From the NCBI GenBank assembly GCA_025454125.1, contig JALOPA010000137.1, positions 1 to 6,179 on the forward strand: a stretch of DNA of 6,179 bases, written 5' to 3'. How positions within the stretch are numbered: the first letter of the stretch is position 1; the number at the start of each line of letters is the position of its first letter. The notes under the pieces are model-generated. The model was not told the origin of the DNA, ran no database searches, and worked only from the letters and a program-made list of their open reading frames with translations. This document shows, piece after piece, positions 1 to 6,179 of this stretch. The position numbers and the translations under genes are program-made. Origin of the DNA: Thermodesulfobacteriota bacterium (GTDB lineage Bacteria; Desulfobacterota; DSM-4660; Desulfatiglandales; HGW-15).

Positions 1-695
1 AGAGTCCTGTGGTGTTTACCAACGGGAAGATCATTCAGGGGCCGGAGGTTTCGGATCACGCGGTGGCCCTCCTTCTGGTCCTGGCCAGGAGCCTGCACTA
101 TTTGCTGAGGGGAAAGGGACCCCAGCCCATGCCGCGGCCTTTGGAACTCAGGGATAAGACGGCGCTGGTGTTTGGAACCGGCGGCATCGGGGTTCTGCTT
201 GCGGAAAAGCTGAAAGCCTTGGGCATGCGCGTCATCGCCGTGGATGACGACTACCTTCCCATGGTCAGTTTCATAGACGAATTCTATCTCACGGAGAAGC
301 TCATGGAGCACCTACCGCGGGCATTCGCCGTGCTCTGCTGCTGCCCGAACACCGAAAGGTCGAGGTTCGTTTTCAGCGAACACGCTTTCAGGGCCATGGG
401 GAAGGATGCGTTCTTCATCAATGTGTCGAGGGGCCGGCTGGTTCAGACCGATGCCCTGGTCAAGGTTCTGCAGGAGGGGCACCTGAAGGGGGTCGGGCTT
501 GATGTGACGGATCCGGAACCGCTCCCCGAAAGCCATCCTTTGAGGGCGATAGACCGGGTGGTGATCACCCCGCATATGGCAGGCCCTTCCGATCAAAACC
601 GGCGTCGGAGCTTCGAACTGATCAAGGACAACATTGCGCGCTTTCTTGAGGGGCGTCCTCTGATCAATGTGGTGGATAAATCGCGAGGGTATTGA
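1..695 (+). CDS. D-isomer-specific 2-hydroxyacid dehydrogenase, 5'-truncated by window edge
   Basis: NAD-dependent oxidoreductase that interconverts a 2-hydroxyacid and a 2-oxoacid, presumably in the cytoplasm. The reading frame is open to the first complete codon (base 3), so the GTG at 9 is internal and the N-terminal part lies upstream. About 228 residues remain of the usual 310-330. Numbering from the codon at 9, the Rossmann fingerprint GTGGIG is at 56-61, followed by acidic residues at 79-81 where the family chooses NAD over NADP. The catalytic set is intact: Arg141 in INVSRG, Glu170 in LDVTDPEP, and His189 in ITPHMAG. The tail (N-x-x-RFLEGRPLINVVD) is typical of the family C-terminus. 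The substrate cannot be read from sequence; relatives act on phosphoglycerate, glycerate, glyoxylate and lactate. It precedes the methyltransferase by 18 bases, so it probably belongs to the same transcript. The family call is firm; a role in sugar-precursor metabolism is inferred from context only. Confidence 0.92.
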   Translation, partial: SPVVFTNGKIIQGPEVSDHAVALLLVLARSLHYLLRGKGPQPMPRPLELRDKTALVFGTGGIGVLLAEKLKALGMRVIAVDDDYLPMVSFIDEFYLTEKLMEHLPRAFAVLCCCPNTERSRFVFSEHAFRAMGKDAFFINVSRGRLVQTDALVKVLQEGHLKGVGLDVTDPEPLPESHPLRAIDRVVITPHMAGPSDQNRRRSFELIKDNIARFLEGRPLINVVDKSRGY

Positions 696-700
696 GACAA

Positions 701-706
701 GGGAGG
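701..706 (+). promoter_or_regulatory. Shine-Dalgarno site of the methyltransferase gene
   Basis: GGGAGG lies 7 bases before the ATG at 714. A second in-frame ATG sits at 720, but its spacing of 13 is too long, so this site favours the 714 start. It falls in the 18-base gap after the dehydrogenase stop codon. Confidence 0.75.
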
Positions 707-713
707 CATTTCA

Positions 714-1406
714 ATGGCCATGAAACTGGTGCAGCAGGAAGTCGTGAAGAAGTGGGAAAAGGCTTTTGCCGAGGGTTCGGACAAACGGTATCCTTCCACG
801 GACCTGGTCCGGCTGGAGTACTGGTTTTTCGGCCACCCGGGCAAGGGAACCCTTTTGGAGTATGGATTCGGGACAGGGGTCAACACGATCCACCTGCTGG
901 AATCCGGGTACGAGGTGGTGGGGCTGGATGCGGCCCTTGGGGCCAAGAAGGTCGTTGAGAGGAAACTCCAAAAGTACCCTGATCTGGCGAAAAAGGCGGC
1001 CCTTCATCACCTTCCATCCGACGCAGAGAAGCTGCCTTTCGAGGATAACACCTTTGAGTATCTCGTTTGCGTGAGCGTGCTTTCCCTGCTCGGAACCAAA
1101 GAGAGGGTCGAATGCCTCCTGGCCGAACTGGTCCGGGTGCTAAAGCCCGGCGCCAAAGCGATCCTGGACATCAACGACACGAAGAGCGAGTTCTCCGAGA
1201 ACAGCGAGCACATCGGCAACCATGTCTTTCTCTTTCGAGGGGCTTCAGGCAAGGACGACCCGGTGCCTGTGCTGTGCCTCCCGGACGCGGAGACCTTCGC
1301 GAATCTGGTGAAACCCTATTTCAAGATTGTGGATGTGGGCTATGCCGCCCATCAGTATTTCAACCGCAGGATAGGGGAGTTTATCGTCTGCGGCGTAAAG
1401 GAATAA
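714..1406 (+). CDS. class I SAM-dependent methyltransferase
   Basis: Cytoplasmic protein of 230 residues that would transfer a methyl group from S-adenosylmethionine to an unknown acceptor. The SAM-binding motif I is LLEYGFGTG at 47-55 (E/DxGxGxG form). The acidic residue at the end of strand beta-2, expected to hold the ribose hydroxyls, is Asp72 in VVGLDA. Motif II-like Asp103 lies in the PSDAEKLPFEDNTFEYL stretch, which matches the usual 'D-A-x-x-L-P-F-x-D-x-x-F-D' signature of Methyltransf_11-type domains. RVLKPGAKAIL at 131-141 is the typical motif III region. There is no signal peptide or membrane segment. The last 90 residues are less conserved and would shape the acceptor site. In a surface-glycan cluster the acceptor may be a sugar, a lipid-linked glycan or a small precursor, but this is inference. 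The start is supported by GGGAGG at 701-706. Confidence 0.88.
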   Translation: MAMKLVQQEVVKKWEKAFAEGSDKRYPSTDLVRLEYWFFGHPGKGTLLEYGFGTGVNTIHLLESGYEVVGLDAALGAKKVVERKLQKYPDLAKKAALHHLPSDAEKLPFEDNTFEYLVCVSVLSLLGTKERVECLLAELVRVLKPGAKAILDINDTKSEFSENSEHIGNHVFLFRGASGKDDPVPVLCLPDAETFANLVKPYFKIVDVGYAAHQYFNRRIGEFIVCGVKE

Positions 1407-1434
1407 GGGAAACGGAGAGCCGACGAGCCGGAGC

Positions 1435-3402
1435 ATGAAACCCGAGTGCGTTCTCATCGAGGAAGAAGAAGCCTACGCCTACTGGCTGAAGCACCACGGC
1501 CCGGGGGAGCGCCGATGGTACACCCACTCTCCCTGGCTGCTGGAGAAACTGCCTCAATTGAACGAGCCAGTGGCCTCCCTCGAAGAGAACATTTCGCTGA
1601 GCGAGATCCACGAACTCGGCCTCTTTTGCATCGAGCTTTCCAAGTCCATAACGGAACATCTTGAAACGGAACTTCGGCATTCCATGCCCAAAGGGGACTT
1701 CGGCCTCCCCTTGCTCTACTATTTAAGAAGAACCCTTTTCCCTCTCTTTTACAAGGCGGTCCTCCTGGATCGATGGGTCCGCAAGGTGGGATCGAGCGGG
1801 ATAAAGGGTTTTATCGTGGCTGTGAAAAGCTGGAATGGCCAGGGAAGAAGCCTGAGCCTCGGCCGGTTTGACAATCTGTATGCGGCGTTGGGGAAGCTGT
1901 TTTCTTTGCCCGAAACGATCGATGTAGTGGAAATCGAAAGGGGCAGGGATGCCCACTCCCTGGAGAAGCGAATCAAGGATGTCGGGCAAAGCAGGCGAGA
2001 GCGGCTTCTGAGCCTTCTGAACTTCAACTCTCCTCTTCTCTTTCACCGCCTCTGGAAGCGTCTTCTGGACGGGAAACCCGTTCGATTCAAAGTGGGCGGG
2101 AAAAAACCCGTTGCCATCCTCATCATGGACGAGTGCGAGCTTCTTGAGGAGTCCTTTGTTCATCTTCTCTTGAAGGGCTGCAAAGTGATGAAGCTTCGGG
2201 TCCCCCGATGGGGCGAGCAGCGTGACGGAGAGAAGAATCCTGCTGATCTGACACGCGATCTTCTGGAAGACACCTTCACCCGGTGCTACAAAAAAAACCC
2301 GCACGTCTCCAACTGGCTGGAAGCAGGCACCTTGTCTCCTGTGGCCAGGATCCTGCATCCGATGCTGGCCGAGAGGCTTGTGCAACTCCGAAACGTCACG
2401 GGTTGGATGGAGAGAGAGTTTCAGCCGGACGGTGAACTGAGGAGTTTGGCGGAGAAGAACATCCTGAGCGTAGCCACCAGCGGCCTGTCGCATCCCGACC
2501 GCATGGCTCTGAGTCAGTCTCTTCGCCGGTTCGGAGTTCCCGTGTTCACTTTCGAGCACGGCCTCACCTATGGGCTGTCGGTCATGGCGGAACACTGGCT
2601 GGACCGGGATTCCATGTGCATCGGCGATGGAAGGGTGTGCTACACCGACACGGCAGAGCAGTACCACCGGAAGTGCGCCTACGCCGGCCCCGCCGCGCTG
2701 GTCGCCGGGATGCCGGCCTTCAACAAACATCTTCGATGGAGGGGAGTGCAGAGGCGTGTCGCTCGACGGATGCTCGGCTTTTCAGGGGAGGGGCGGCTCA
2801 TCGCGTACGTGGCAAATCTGTACGTGAACAACTCCATTTACAGTCCGGGATGCGGAAGCGACACCTACTACCACGATGTGAAGAGAAAAGTGGTTTTTGA
2901 CATTCTGGGAAAGACTCGCGCCCAGTGCCTCCTGAAGCTCTACCCCACCTACCGTTACGCCGATCCGGATCCTTTTGAAGGCTTGATGGATCTTCCTCCG
3001 AACGTCAAGCCCGTGCAGTTCATTGAGTTCAGGTACCTCAGGGCCATGGCCGATGTCCTCCTCTGCGACTCCCCGCAGAGCACGCTCGGCTGGGTGTGGT
3101 CGGCCCGGGTCCCCTTGATCTACCTGGATCTTCCCAGCAATCCGCTGGTTCCGCCTGTGGCCGATGCCTTGGACAAGGCCATTTTCAGGTTTGACTGTTC
3201 AAGGGAGGGGTGGGAGGAGGACGTGCGGCGGCTTCTGGCGCTCCCGGAAGAGGAGTTCGCGGCGCAATGGAAGGCCAAGGAGCCGGCAAGAAAGGAAGTG
3301 GAGGAGAAGGTTGTTTTCGGCCCCCCGGGCAAGGCGGGAAAAAGAGCGGCGGAGTTCATTGTTCGAGAAACCCTCAAGCGTTTCAAGGGGGCTGGAGCCT
3401 GA
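1435..3402 (+). CDS. large unassigned protein with a GT-B-like (capsule/glycerophosphate transferase-like) C-terminal half
   Basis: A 655-residue protein that I cannot place in a named family. No signal peptide or convincing membrane helix is visible, so it is probably cytoplasmic or peripheral. The first ~215 residues are rich in Leu, Arg and Glu and look mostly helical. A new domain seems to start near 223 with a beta-strand of the form KKPVAILIMD. Further on, VFTFEHGLTYG places an Glu-His-Gly at 374-376, comparable to the HG motif of CDP-glycerol glycerophosphotransferases and capsule polysaccharide transferases. Near the end, ADVLLCDSPQSTLGW (Asp545, Ser546, Ser549) followed by a strand with RVPLIYLD resembles the donor-phosphate-binding 'D-x-x-S ... 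P-v-i' region of the same GT-B-like enzymes. I therefore infer transfer of a nucleotide-activated unit, possibly the CMP-sugar made by the genes downstream. The start ATG has only a poor ribosome site (GGAG at 1414-1417 is too far, GGAG at 1430-1433 too near). It ends 2 bases before the exporter start. Confidence 0.6.
   Translation: MKPECVLIEEEEAYAYWLKHHGPGERRWYTHSPWLLEKLPQLNEPVASLEENISLSEIHELGLFCIELSKSITEHLETELRHSMPKGDFGLPLLYYLRRTLFPLFYKAVLLDRWVRKVGSSGIKGFIVAVKSWNGQGRSLSLGRFDNLYAALGKLFSLPETIDVVEIERGRDAHSLEKRIKDVGQSRRERLLSLLNFNSPLLFHRLWKRLLDGKPVRFKVGGKKPVAILIMDECELLEESFVHLLLKGCKVMKLRVPRWGEQRDGEKNPADLTRDLLEDTFTRCYKKNPHVSNWLEAGTLSPVARILHPMLAERLVQLRNVTGWMEREFQPDGELRSLAEKNILSVATSGLSHPDRMALSQSLRRFGVPVFTFEHGLTYGLSVMAEHWLDRDSMCIGDGRVCYTDTAEQYHRKCAYAGPAALVAGMPAFNKHLRWRGVQRRVARRMLGFSGEGRLIAYVANLYVNNSIYSPGCGSDTYYHDVKRKVVFDILGKTRAQCLLKLYPTYRYADPDPFEGLMDLPPNVKPVQFIEFRYLRAMADVLLCDSPQSTLGWVWSARVPLIYLDLPSNPLVPPVADALDKAIFRFDCSREGWEEDVRRLLALPEEEFAAQWKAKEPARKEVEEKVVFGPPGKAGKRAAEFIVRETLKRFKGAGA
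3394..3397 (+). promoter_or_regulatory. Shine-Dalgarno site that sets the ABC exporter start
   Basis: GGAG lies 7 bases before the ATG at 3405, inside the last codons of the preceding gene. The exporter frame is open back to about 3210, but that stretch overlaps the upstream gene and encodes a Gly/Arg-rich, non-ABC-like sequence. The site, together with a typical membrane-domain N-terminus after 3405, decides the start. Translation is probably coupled to the upstream gene. Confidence 0.7.
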
Positions 3403-3404
3403 GC

Positions 3405-5198
3405 ATGCGGAAGTTCTTCAACACCATTCTCTTTTTCCCATCCCTCACCAAGGCCAGAATCCTCGGCCTGCTCGCCATCACGCTGGCGGCAACCGTGTTC
3501 GAGGGGTTCGGGGTCGCCATGCTTTTTCCCGTAATGGACTTCATCGAGAAGGGAAGGGACTTTCAGTCCCTCGCGGCGACTTCCACCATGTGGTTCTATC
3601 TGGATCAGGGGTTCGGCCTTCTCGGCATCCCCAAGACCCTGGTGGCTCTGATGGGCGCCGTGCTCTGCCTGTTCATGGTGCGCCAGGTCTTCAGCTATTT
3701 GAAAAACACCCAAAGCCGGTGGGTCACGGAAAGGATCCTCACCGATATTCGCAGCACGGGGTTCGAGTCGTTTGTTCAGGCGGACATTGCCTTTTTCGAC
3801 GGACATAGCGTGGGGCAGCTTGTGAATGCCCGGGTGGTTGACGGCGTCAGGGCCGGGACCGGGGTCTTTTCTTTTTTCACCCTCCTGTCCGCATGCCTGG
3901 TGTTCGCGCTCTATCTGTTCTTTCTGATGCTCCTGTCTCCGGGAATGACGCTGTGCGCGATCGTGATCATGGGGTGCGTGGCTCTAATCCTGAAGCCCAG
4001 AATCGCGGAGTCCGGGGAGGTCGGCAAACGGGTCTCCGAGTTCAATGAAAAGACCTCCAACTCGATTGTGGAAAGGCTGAACGGCGTGAGACTCATCAAG
4101 CTCTCCGGCACAGAGCGGCGGGAAGCCGACCACGTGGGGTCCCTGTCCGAAGAGATCATGCGGAACAGCTATCACATCATCAGGATCAGGGCGAAGACCG
4201 AAGTGCTGGTGGATCCCATCGTCATTTTGGCCGGCCTCGCCGTGCTGTATTTTTCTGTGGAAGTGTTCAAAATGACCCTGGGAGAGACGGGGGTCTTCCT
4301 CTTTGTGCTTCTGAGGCTGCTGCCCTACACCAAGGAAATCTTCGGTTCCCGCCAGGCACTGGCCGGATGCTGGGGGAGCTTGCTGAGGGTCAAGGATCTC
4401 CTGGATGAAGCAAAGAAGGCCCGGAAGATCAAGGGAGGACCGGTCACGGAGGTGAAGCTGGAAAAGGGAATTCGATTTGAAACTGTTTCCTTCTCCTACT
4501 CGGAAAGAGATTCCTCTGTGTTGAAGGAGATCAGTCTTTTTATCCCGGCAGGCCGGATGACGGCGCTGGTGGGCCGGTCCGGGGCAGGGAAATCCACCCT
4601 CGTGGATCTCATTCCGCGGCTCAGAGTTCCGCAGGCCGGGAGGATATGGATCGACGATGTGCCCAGCGAGAATTTCGACCTGGGGAGTCTGAGACGGTCC
4701 ATCGCTTTCGTCTCCCAGGACGGGTTTCTGTTCAATGACAGCATCGAGAACAACATCAAGTACTGCCGGAAAGAGGCTTCGTCCGAGGAGGTGGCGGAGG
4801 CCGCGAAACTCTCCTATGCCGACGGGTTTATACGACAGATGCCTCAGGGATACGGGACGATCGTGGGGGAGAAAGGCGTGAGGCTCTCGGGCGGGCAGCG
4901 GCAGAGAATCATCCTGGCCAGGGCATTGCTTCAAAAGGCGGCCATCGTGGTTCTCGACGAACCGACGAGCTCCCTGGACTCCGAGTCGGAGCAGTACATC
5001 CAGCAGGCATTGGCGGAGATCAGGGCTGCGGGCAAGACAACGCTGATCGTCATCGCCCACCGTCTTTCCACGATCAGGAGTGCGGACCAGATCGTGGTCA
5101 TGGACGATGGAAAAGTCATTGAAAGCGGCAGTCACCGGGATCTCGTCCACGACGAGTCCTGGTATGCGGACATGGTCAGAATGCAGGCCGTCGGCTGA
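3405..5198 (+). CDS. ABC exporter half-transporter, MsbA/PglK type (membrane domain fused to ATPase)
   Basis: Inner-membrane ATP-driven exporter or flippase of 597 residues, the usual length for a half-transporter that works as a dimer. The N-terminal half has about six hydrophobic segments, near 19-42, 76-98, 146-167, 171-187, 257-275 and 283-298. The ATPase domain is complete: A-loop Tyr365, Walker A GRSGAGKST at 390-398, Q-loop Gln438, signature LSGGQ at 494-498, Walker B ending in Asp518 with catalytic Glu519, D-loop SSLD at 522-525 and switch His552. Both ATP sites of a homodimer would therefore be competent. There is no peptidase domain, so a peptide-processing exporter is unlikely. Relatives move lipid A, lipid-linked oligosaccharides (PglK) or other lipids. 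Next to a transferase-like gene and nonulosonate genes, a lipid-linked glycan is the likeliest cargo, but the cargo is inference. A longer reading from 3210 was rejected. It stops 19 bases before neuA. Confidence 0.93.
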   Translation: MRKFFNTILFFPSLTKARILGLLAITLAATVFEGFGVAMLFPVMDFIEKGRDFQSLAATSTMWFYLDQGFGLLGIPKTLVALMGAVLCLFMVRQVFSYLKNTQSRWVTERILTDIRSTGFESFVQADIAFFDGHSVGQLVNARVVDGVRAGTGVFSFFTLLSACLVFALYLFFLMLLSPGMTLCAIVIMGCVALILKPRIAESGEVGKRVSEFNEKTSNSIVERLNGVRLIKLSGTERREADHVGSLSEEIMRNSYHIIRIRAKTEVLVDPIVILAGLAVLYFSVEVFKMTLGETGVFLFVLLRLLPYTKEIFGSRQALAGCWGSLLRVKDLLDEAKKARKIKGGPVTEVKLEKGIRFETVSFSYSERDSSVLKEISLFIPAGRMTALVGRSGAGKSTLVDLIPRLRVPQAGRIWIDDVPSENFDLGSLRRSIAFVSQDGFLFNDSIENNIKYCRKEASSEEVAEAAKLSYADGFIRQMPQGYGTIVGEKGVRLSGGQRQRIILARALLQKAAIVVLDEPTSSLDSESEQYIQQALAEIRAAGKTTLIVIAHRLSTIRSADQIVVMDDGKVIESGSHRDLVHDESWYADMVRMQAVG

Positions 5199-5203
5199 TC
5201 TTC

Positions 5204-5210
5204 AAAGGAG
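5204..5210 (+). promoter_or_regulatory. Shine-Dalgarno site that sets the neuA start
   Basis: AAAGGAG lies 7 bases before the ATG at 5218, the strongest ribosome site in the window. The neuA frame stays open upstream to about 5080, within the exporter gene, but family homology begins exactly after 5218, so the later start is correct. Confidence 0.85.
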
Positions 5211-5217
5211 CAACCCG

Positions 5218-5931
5218 ATGCAACCTCGCGTGATAGCCGTCATTACGGCCCGGGGGGGATCCAAAGGGATTCCGGGAAAAAACATTGCAAGGGTGGGCGG
5301 AAAACCTTTGATTGCGTGGAGCATCGAGGCGGCCCTTTCAAGCTCCTGCCTGAGCCGCGTCCTGGTGTCCACAGACAGCCCTGAAATCGCGCGAGTGGCC
5401 ACTGCGTTCGGAGCGGAAGTCCCGTTTCTCCGGCCTGCGGAGTTGGCCACGGACGAGGCTCCGCATATCGCCGTTCTGGAGCATGTGCTTCAATGGCTTG
5501 GGCAGGAATCACAGACCCCTCCGGATTACCTCATGACCCTGCAACCCACCTCTCCTTTGCGGACCGCCGTGGACATTGATCGGGCGGTAGTGATCGCGCA
5601 AACCCATGAGGCGATTGCGGTGGTCAGCGTGTGCGAAACCGGACATCACCCCTATCTCGCAAAGACCATCACCCAAAAGGGGATGCTGAGGGATTTTCTT
5701 CAGAAAGAGATTGAATCCCTGCGCCGGCAAGATCTGCCCCCCGTGTATGCCTTGAACGGTGCGATCTACTTGAACCGGGCAGAATCCATCCGGAAAGACC
5801 GGACCCTGCTGCCTGCAGGCACCTACGCCTACATCATGCCGCCGGAGCGCTCCCTGGACATCGATGCCCCCTGGGACCTTCACCTGGCGGATCTCATTTT
5901 GAGGGACAAGCTTGGGATCAAAGCCGATTGA
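5218..5931 (+). CDS. neuA: CMP-nonulosonate (N-acylneuraminate-type) cytidylyltransferase
   Basis: Cytoplasmic enzyme of 237 residues that couples CTP to a nine-carbon sialic-acid-family sugar, giving the CMP-sugar used by glycosyltransferases and releasing pyrophosphate. The N-terminal nucleotide-binding loop ARGGSKGIPGKN is at 11-22, with Arg12 and Lys21 as expected for CTP phosphate binding. VSTDSPEIA (50-58), LQPTSPLR (108-115) and NGAIY (180-184) are further family signatures. SLDIDAPWD at 212-220 carries Asp214 and Asp216, which match the metal-binding aspartates of bacterial CMP-sialate synthetases. Length is that of the catalytic domain alone, with no extra esterase or phosphatase domain. 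Homologues acting on N-acetylneuraminate, legionaminate and pseudaminate share these motifs, so the sugar is not determined; the gene symbol is used for the family. The next gene, a NeuB-type synthase, overlaps its 3' end and would supply the substrate. Confidence 0.92.
   Translation: MQPRVIAVITARGGSKGIPGKNIARVGGKPLIAWSIEAALSSSCLSRVLVSTDSPEIARVATAFGAEVPFLRPAELATDEAPHIAVLEHVLQWLGQESQTPPDYLMTLQPTSPLRTAVDIDRAVVIAQTHEAIAVVSVCETGHHPYLAKTITQKGMLRDFLQKEIESLRRQDLPPVYALNGAIYLNRAESIRKDRTLLPAGTYAYIMPPERSLDIDAPWDLHLADLILRDKLGIKAD
5901..5906 (+). promoter_or_regulatory. Shine-Dalgarno site of the nonulosonate synthase gene, inside neuA
   Basis: GAGGGA lies within the last codons of neuA, 5 bases before a TTG at 5912 in the synthase frame. 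It supports TTG as the start, since no ATG or GTG exists in this frame between the stop codon at 5900-5902 and the conserved motif region. Confidence 0.55.
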
Positions 5932-6179
5932 ACTGGCCGGCAGGAGCGTCGGAACAGGCCAGCCCTGCCTCATCGTCGCAGAGGCCGGGGTGAACCACAA
6001 CGGTCGCGTGGAACTCGCCAAGCGGCTGATCGAATGCGCTGCGGATGCGGGTGCGGACGCGGTGAAGTTCCAGACCTTCAGGGCAGAGACGCTCGCTGTG
6101 GCTCAGGCGGCCAAGGCGGATTACCAGCTTCGCACCACCGACCGCTCCGAGTCCCAGTTCGAGATGCTCCGGCGTCTTG
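5912..6179 (+). CDS. neuB: NeuB-type nonulosonate (sialic/legionaminic acid) synthase, 3'-truncated by window edge
   Basis: Only the first ~89 residues are in the window; the family is usually 335-360 long. The enzyme condenses phosphoenolpyruvate with an N-acylated hexosamine (for example ManNAc or a 2,4-diacetamido hexose) to give a nine-carbon acid. Visible family hallmarks are LIVAEAGVNHNG at 20-31, ADAGADAVKFQTF starting near 42, and the stretch ADYQLRT...ESQFEMLRRL, which matches the first beta/alpha units of the TIM barrel in NeuB, LegI and related synthases. The start is inferred to be TTG at 5912, giving an N-terminus of the form M-G-S-K-P-I-E-L-A-G-R, typical of the family; ATT at 5927 is a less likely alternative. 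The first 20 bases overlap the end of neuA, indicating translational coupling. The C-terminal antifreeze-like (SAF) domain, which would be downstream, cannot be checked. Confidence 0.9.
   Translation, partial: MGSKPIELAGRSVGTGQPCLIVAEAGVNHNGRVELAKRLIECAADAGADAVKFQTFRAETLAVAQAAKADYQLRTTDRSESQFEMLRRL

Noticed and set aside
2290..2297. Run of eight A bases ending in an A-AAA-AAC-type slippery heptamer within the 655-residue gene
   Set aside because: A -1 shift here leads to a stop after roughly 45 codons with no recognisable domain, and no obvious downstream stimulatory structure was seen by eye. A chance Lys-Lys-Asn run is the simpler reading.
1723..2730. 335-codon open frame on the - strand opposite the 655-residue gene
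   Set aside because: No recognisable domain and shadow-like composition; the + strand frame runs unbroken for 655 codons with ordinary protein composition and fits the operon spacing.
3210..3404. 65-residue N-terminal extension of the ABC exporter
   Set aside because: It overlaps the end of the upstream gene in another frame, is Gly/Arg-rich and unlike ABC N-termini; ATG at 3405 has a well-placed GGAG.
3984..5150. 388-codon open frame on the - strand opposite the ABC exporter
   Set aside because: It lies fully antisense to a gene with complete ABC motifs; its translation has a low-complexity, His/Pro/Gln/Arg-rich look with no domain. Long antisense frames are common in G+C-rich coding DNA.
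5080..5217. 46-residue upstream extension of neuA
   Set aside because: It is an out-of-frame reading of the exporter's conserved C-terminus; the family sequence and a strong AAAGGAG site both point to ATG at 5218.

Overview
The window is a densely packed stretch of bacterial chromosome. All six supported genes lie on the + strand. Gaps between them are only 2 to 28 bases, or genes overlap, and no terminator or divergent promoter is visible. This looks like part of one operon that runs off both ends of the window. Base composition is G+C-rich (high 50s percent by eye, not computed). The genes are of Gram-negative surface-polysaccharide type. A proteobacterium or a member of Desulfobacterota is a reasonable guess, but nothing here fixes the taxon.

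Layout: (1) bases 1-695, the 3' part of a D-2-hydroxyacid dehydrogenase; (2) 714-1406, a small class I SAM-dependent methyltransferase; (3) 1435-3402, a 655-residue protein with no family I can name securely, whose C-terminal half has features of GT-B-like capsule or glycerophosphate transferases; (4) 3405-5198, a complete MsbA/PglK-type ABC exporter half-transporter with membrane and ATPase domains fused; (5) 5218-5931, a CMP-nonulosonate (sialic acid family) cytidylyltransferase of NeuA type; (6) from about 5912 to the window end, the N-terminal part of a NeuB-type nonulosonate synthase, probably starting at TTG and overlapping neuA.

Together the genes suggest making and activating a sialic-acid-like nine-carbon sugar. 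NeuB would condense a hexosamine-derived precursor with phosphoenolpyruvate, and NeuA would make the CMP-sugar. The 655-residue protein may transfer it or another unit, the ABC protein may flip or export the glycan or lipid-linked product, and the methyltransferase and dehydrogenase may tailor a sugar or make a precursor. The NeuA and NeuB assignments are strong. Which nonulosonate is made (Neu5Ac, legionaminic, pseudaminic or KDN-like) cannot be settled here, and the roles of genes 1-3 in the pathway are inference. The most interesting item is the large unassigned transferase-like protein directly coupled to the exporter. No RNA gene, CRISPR array, insertion sequence or large repeat was found, and no gene-free stretch exceeds 30 bases.
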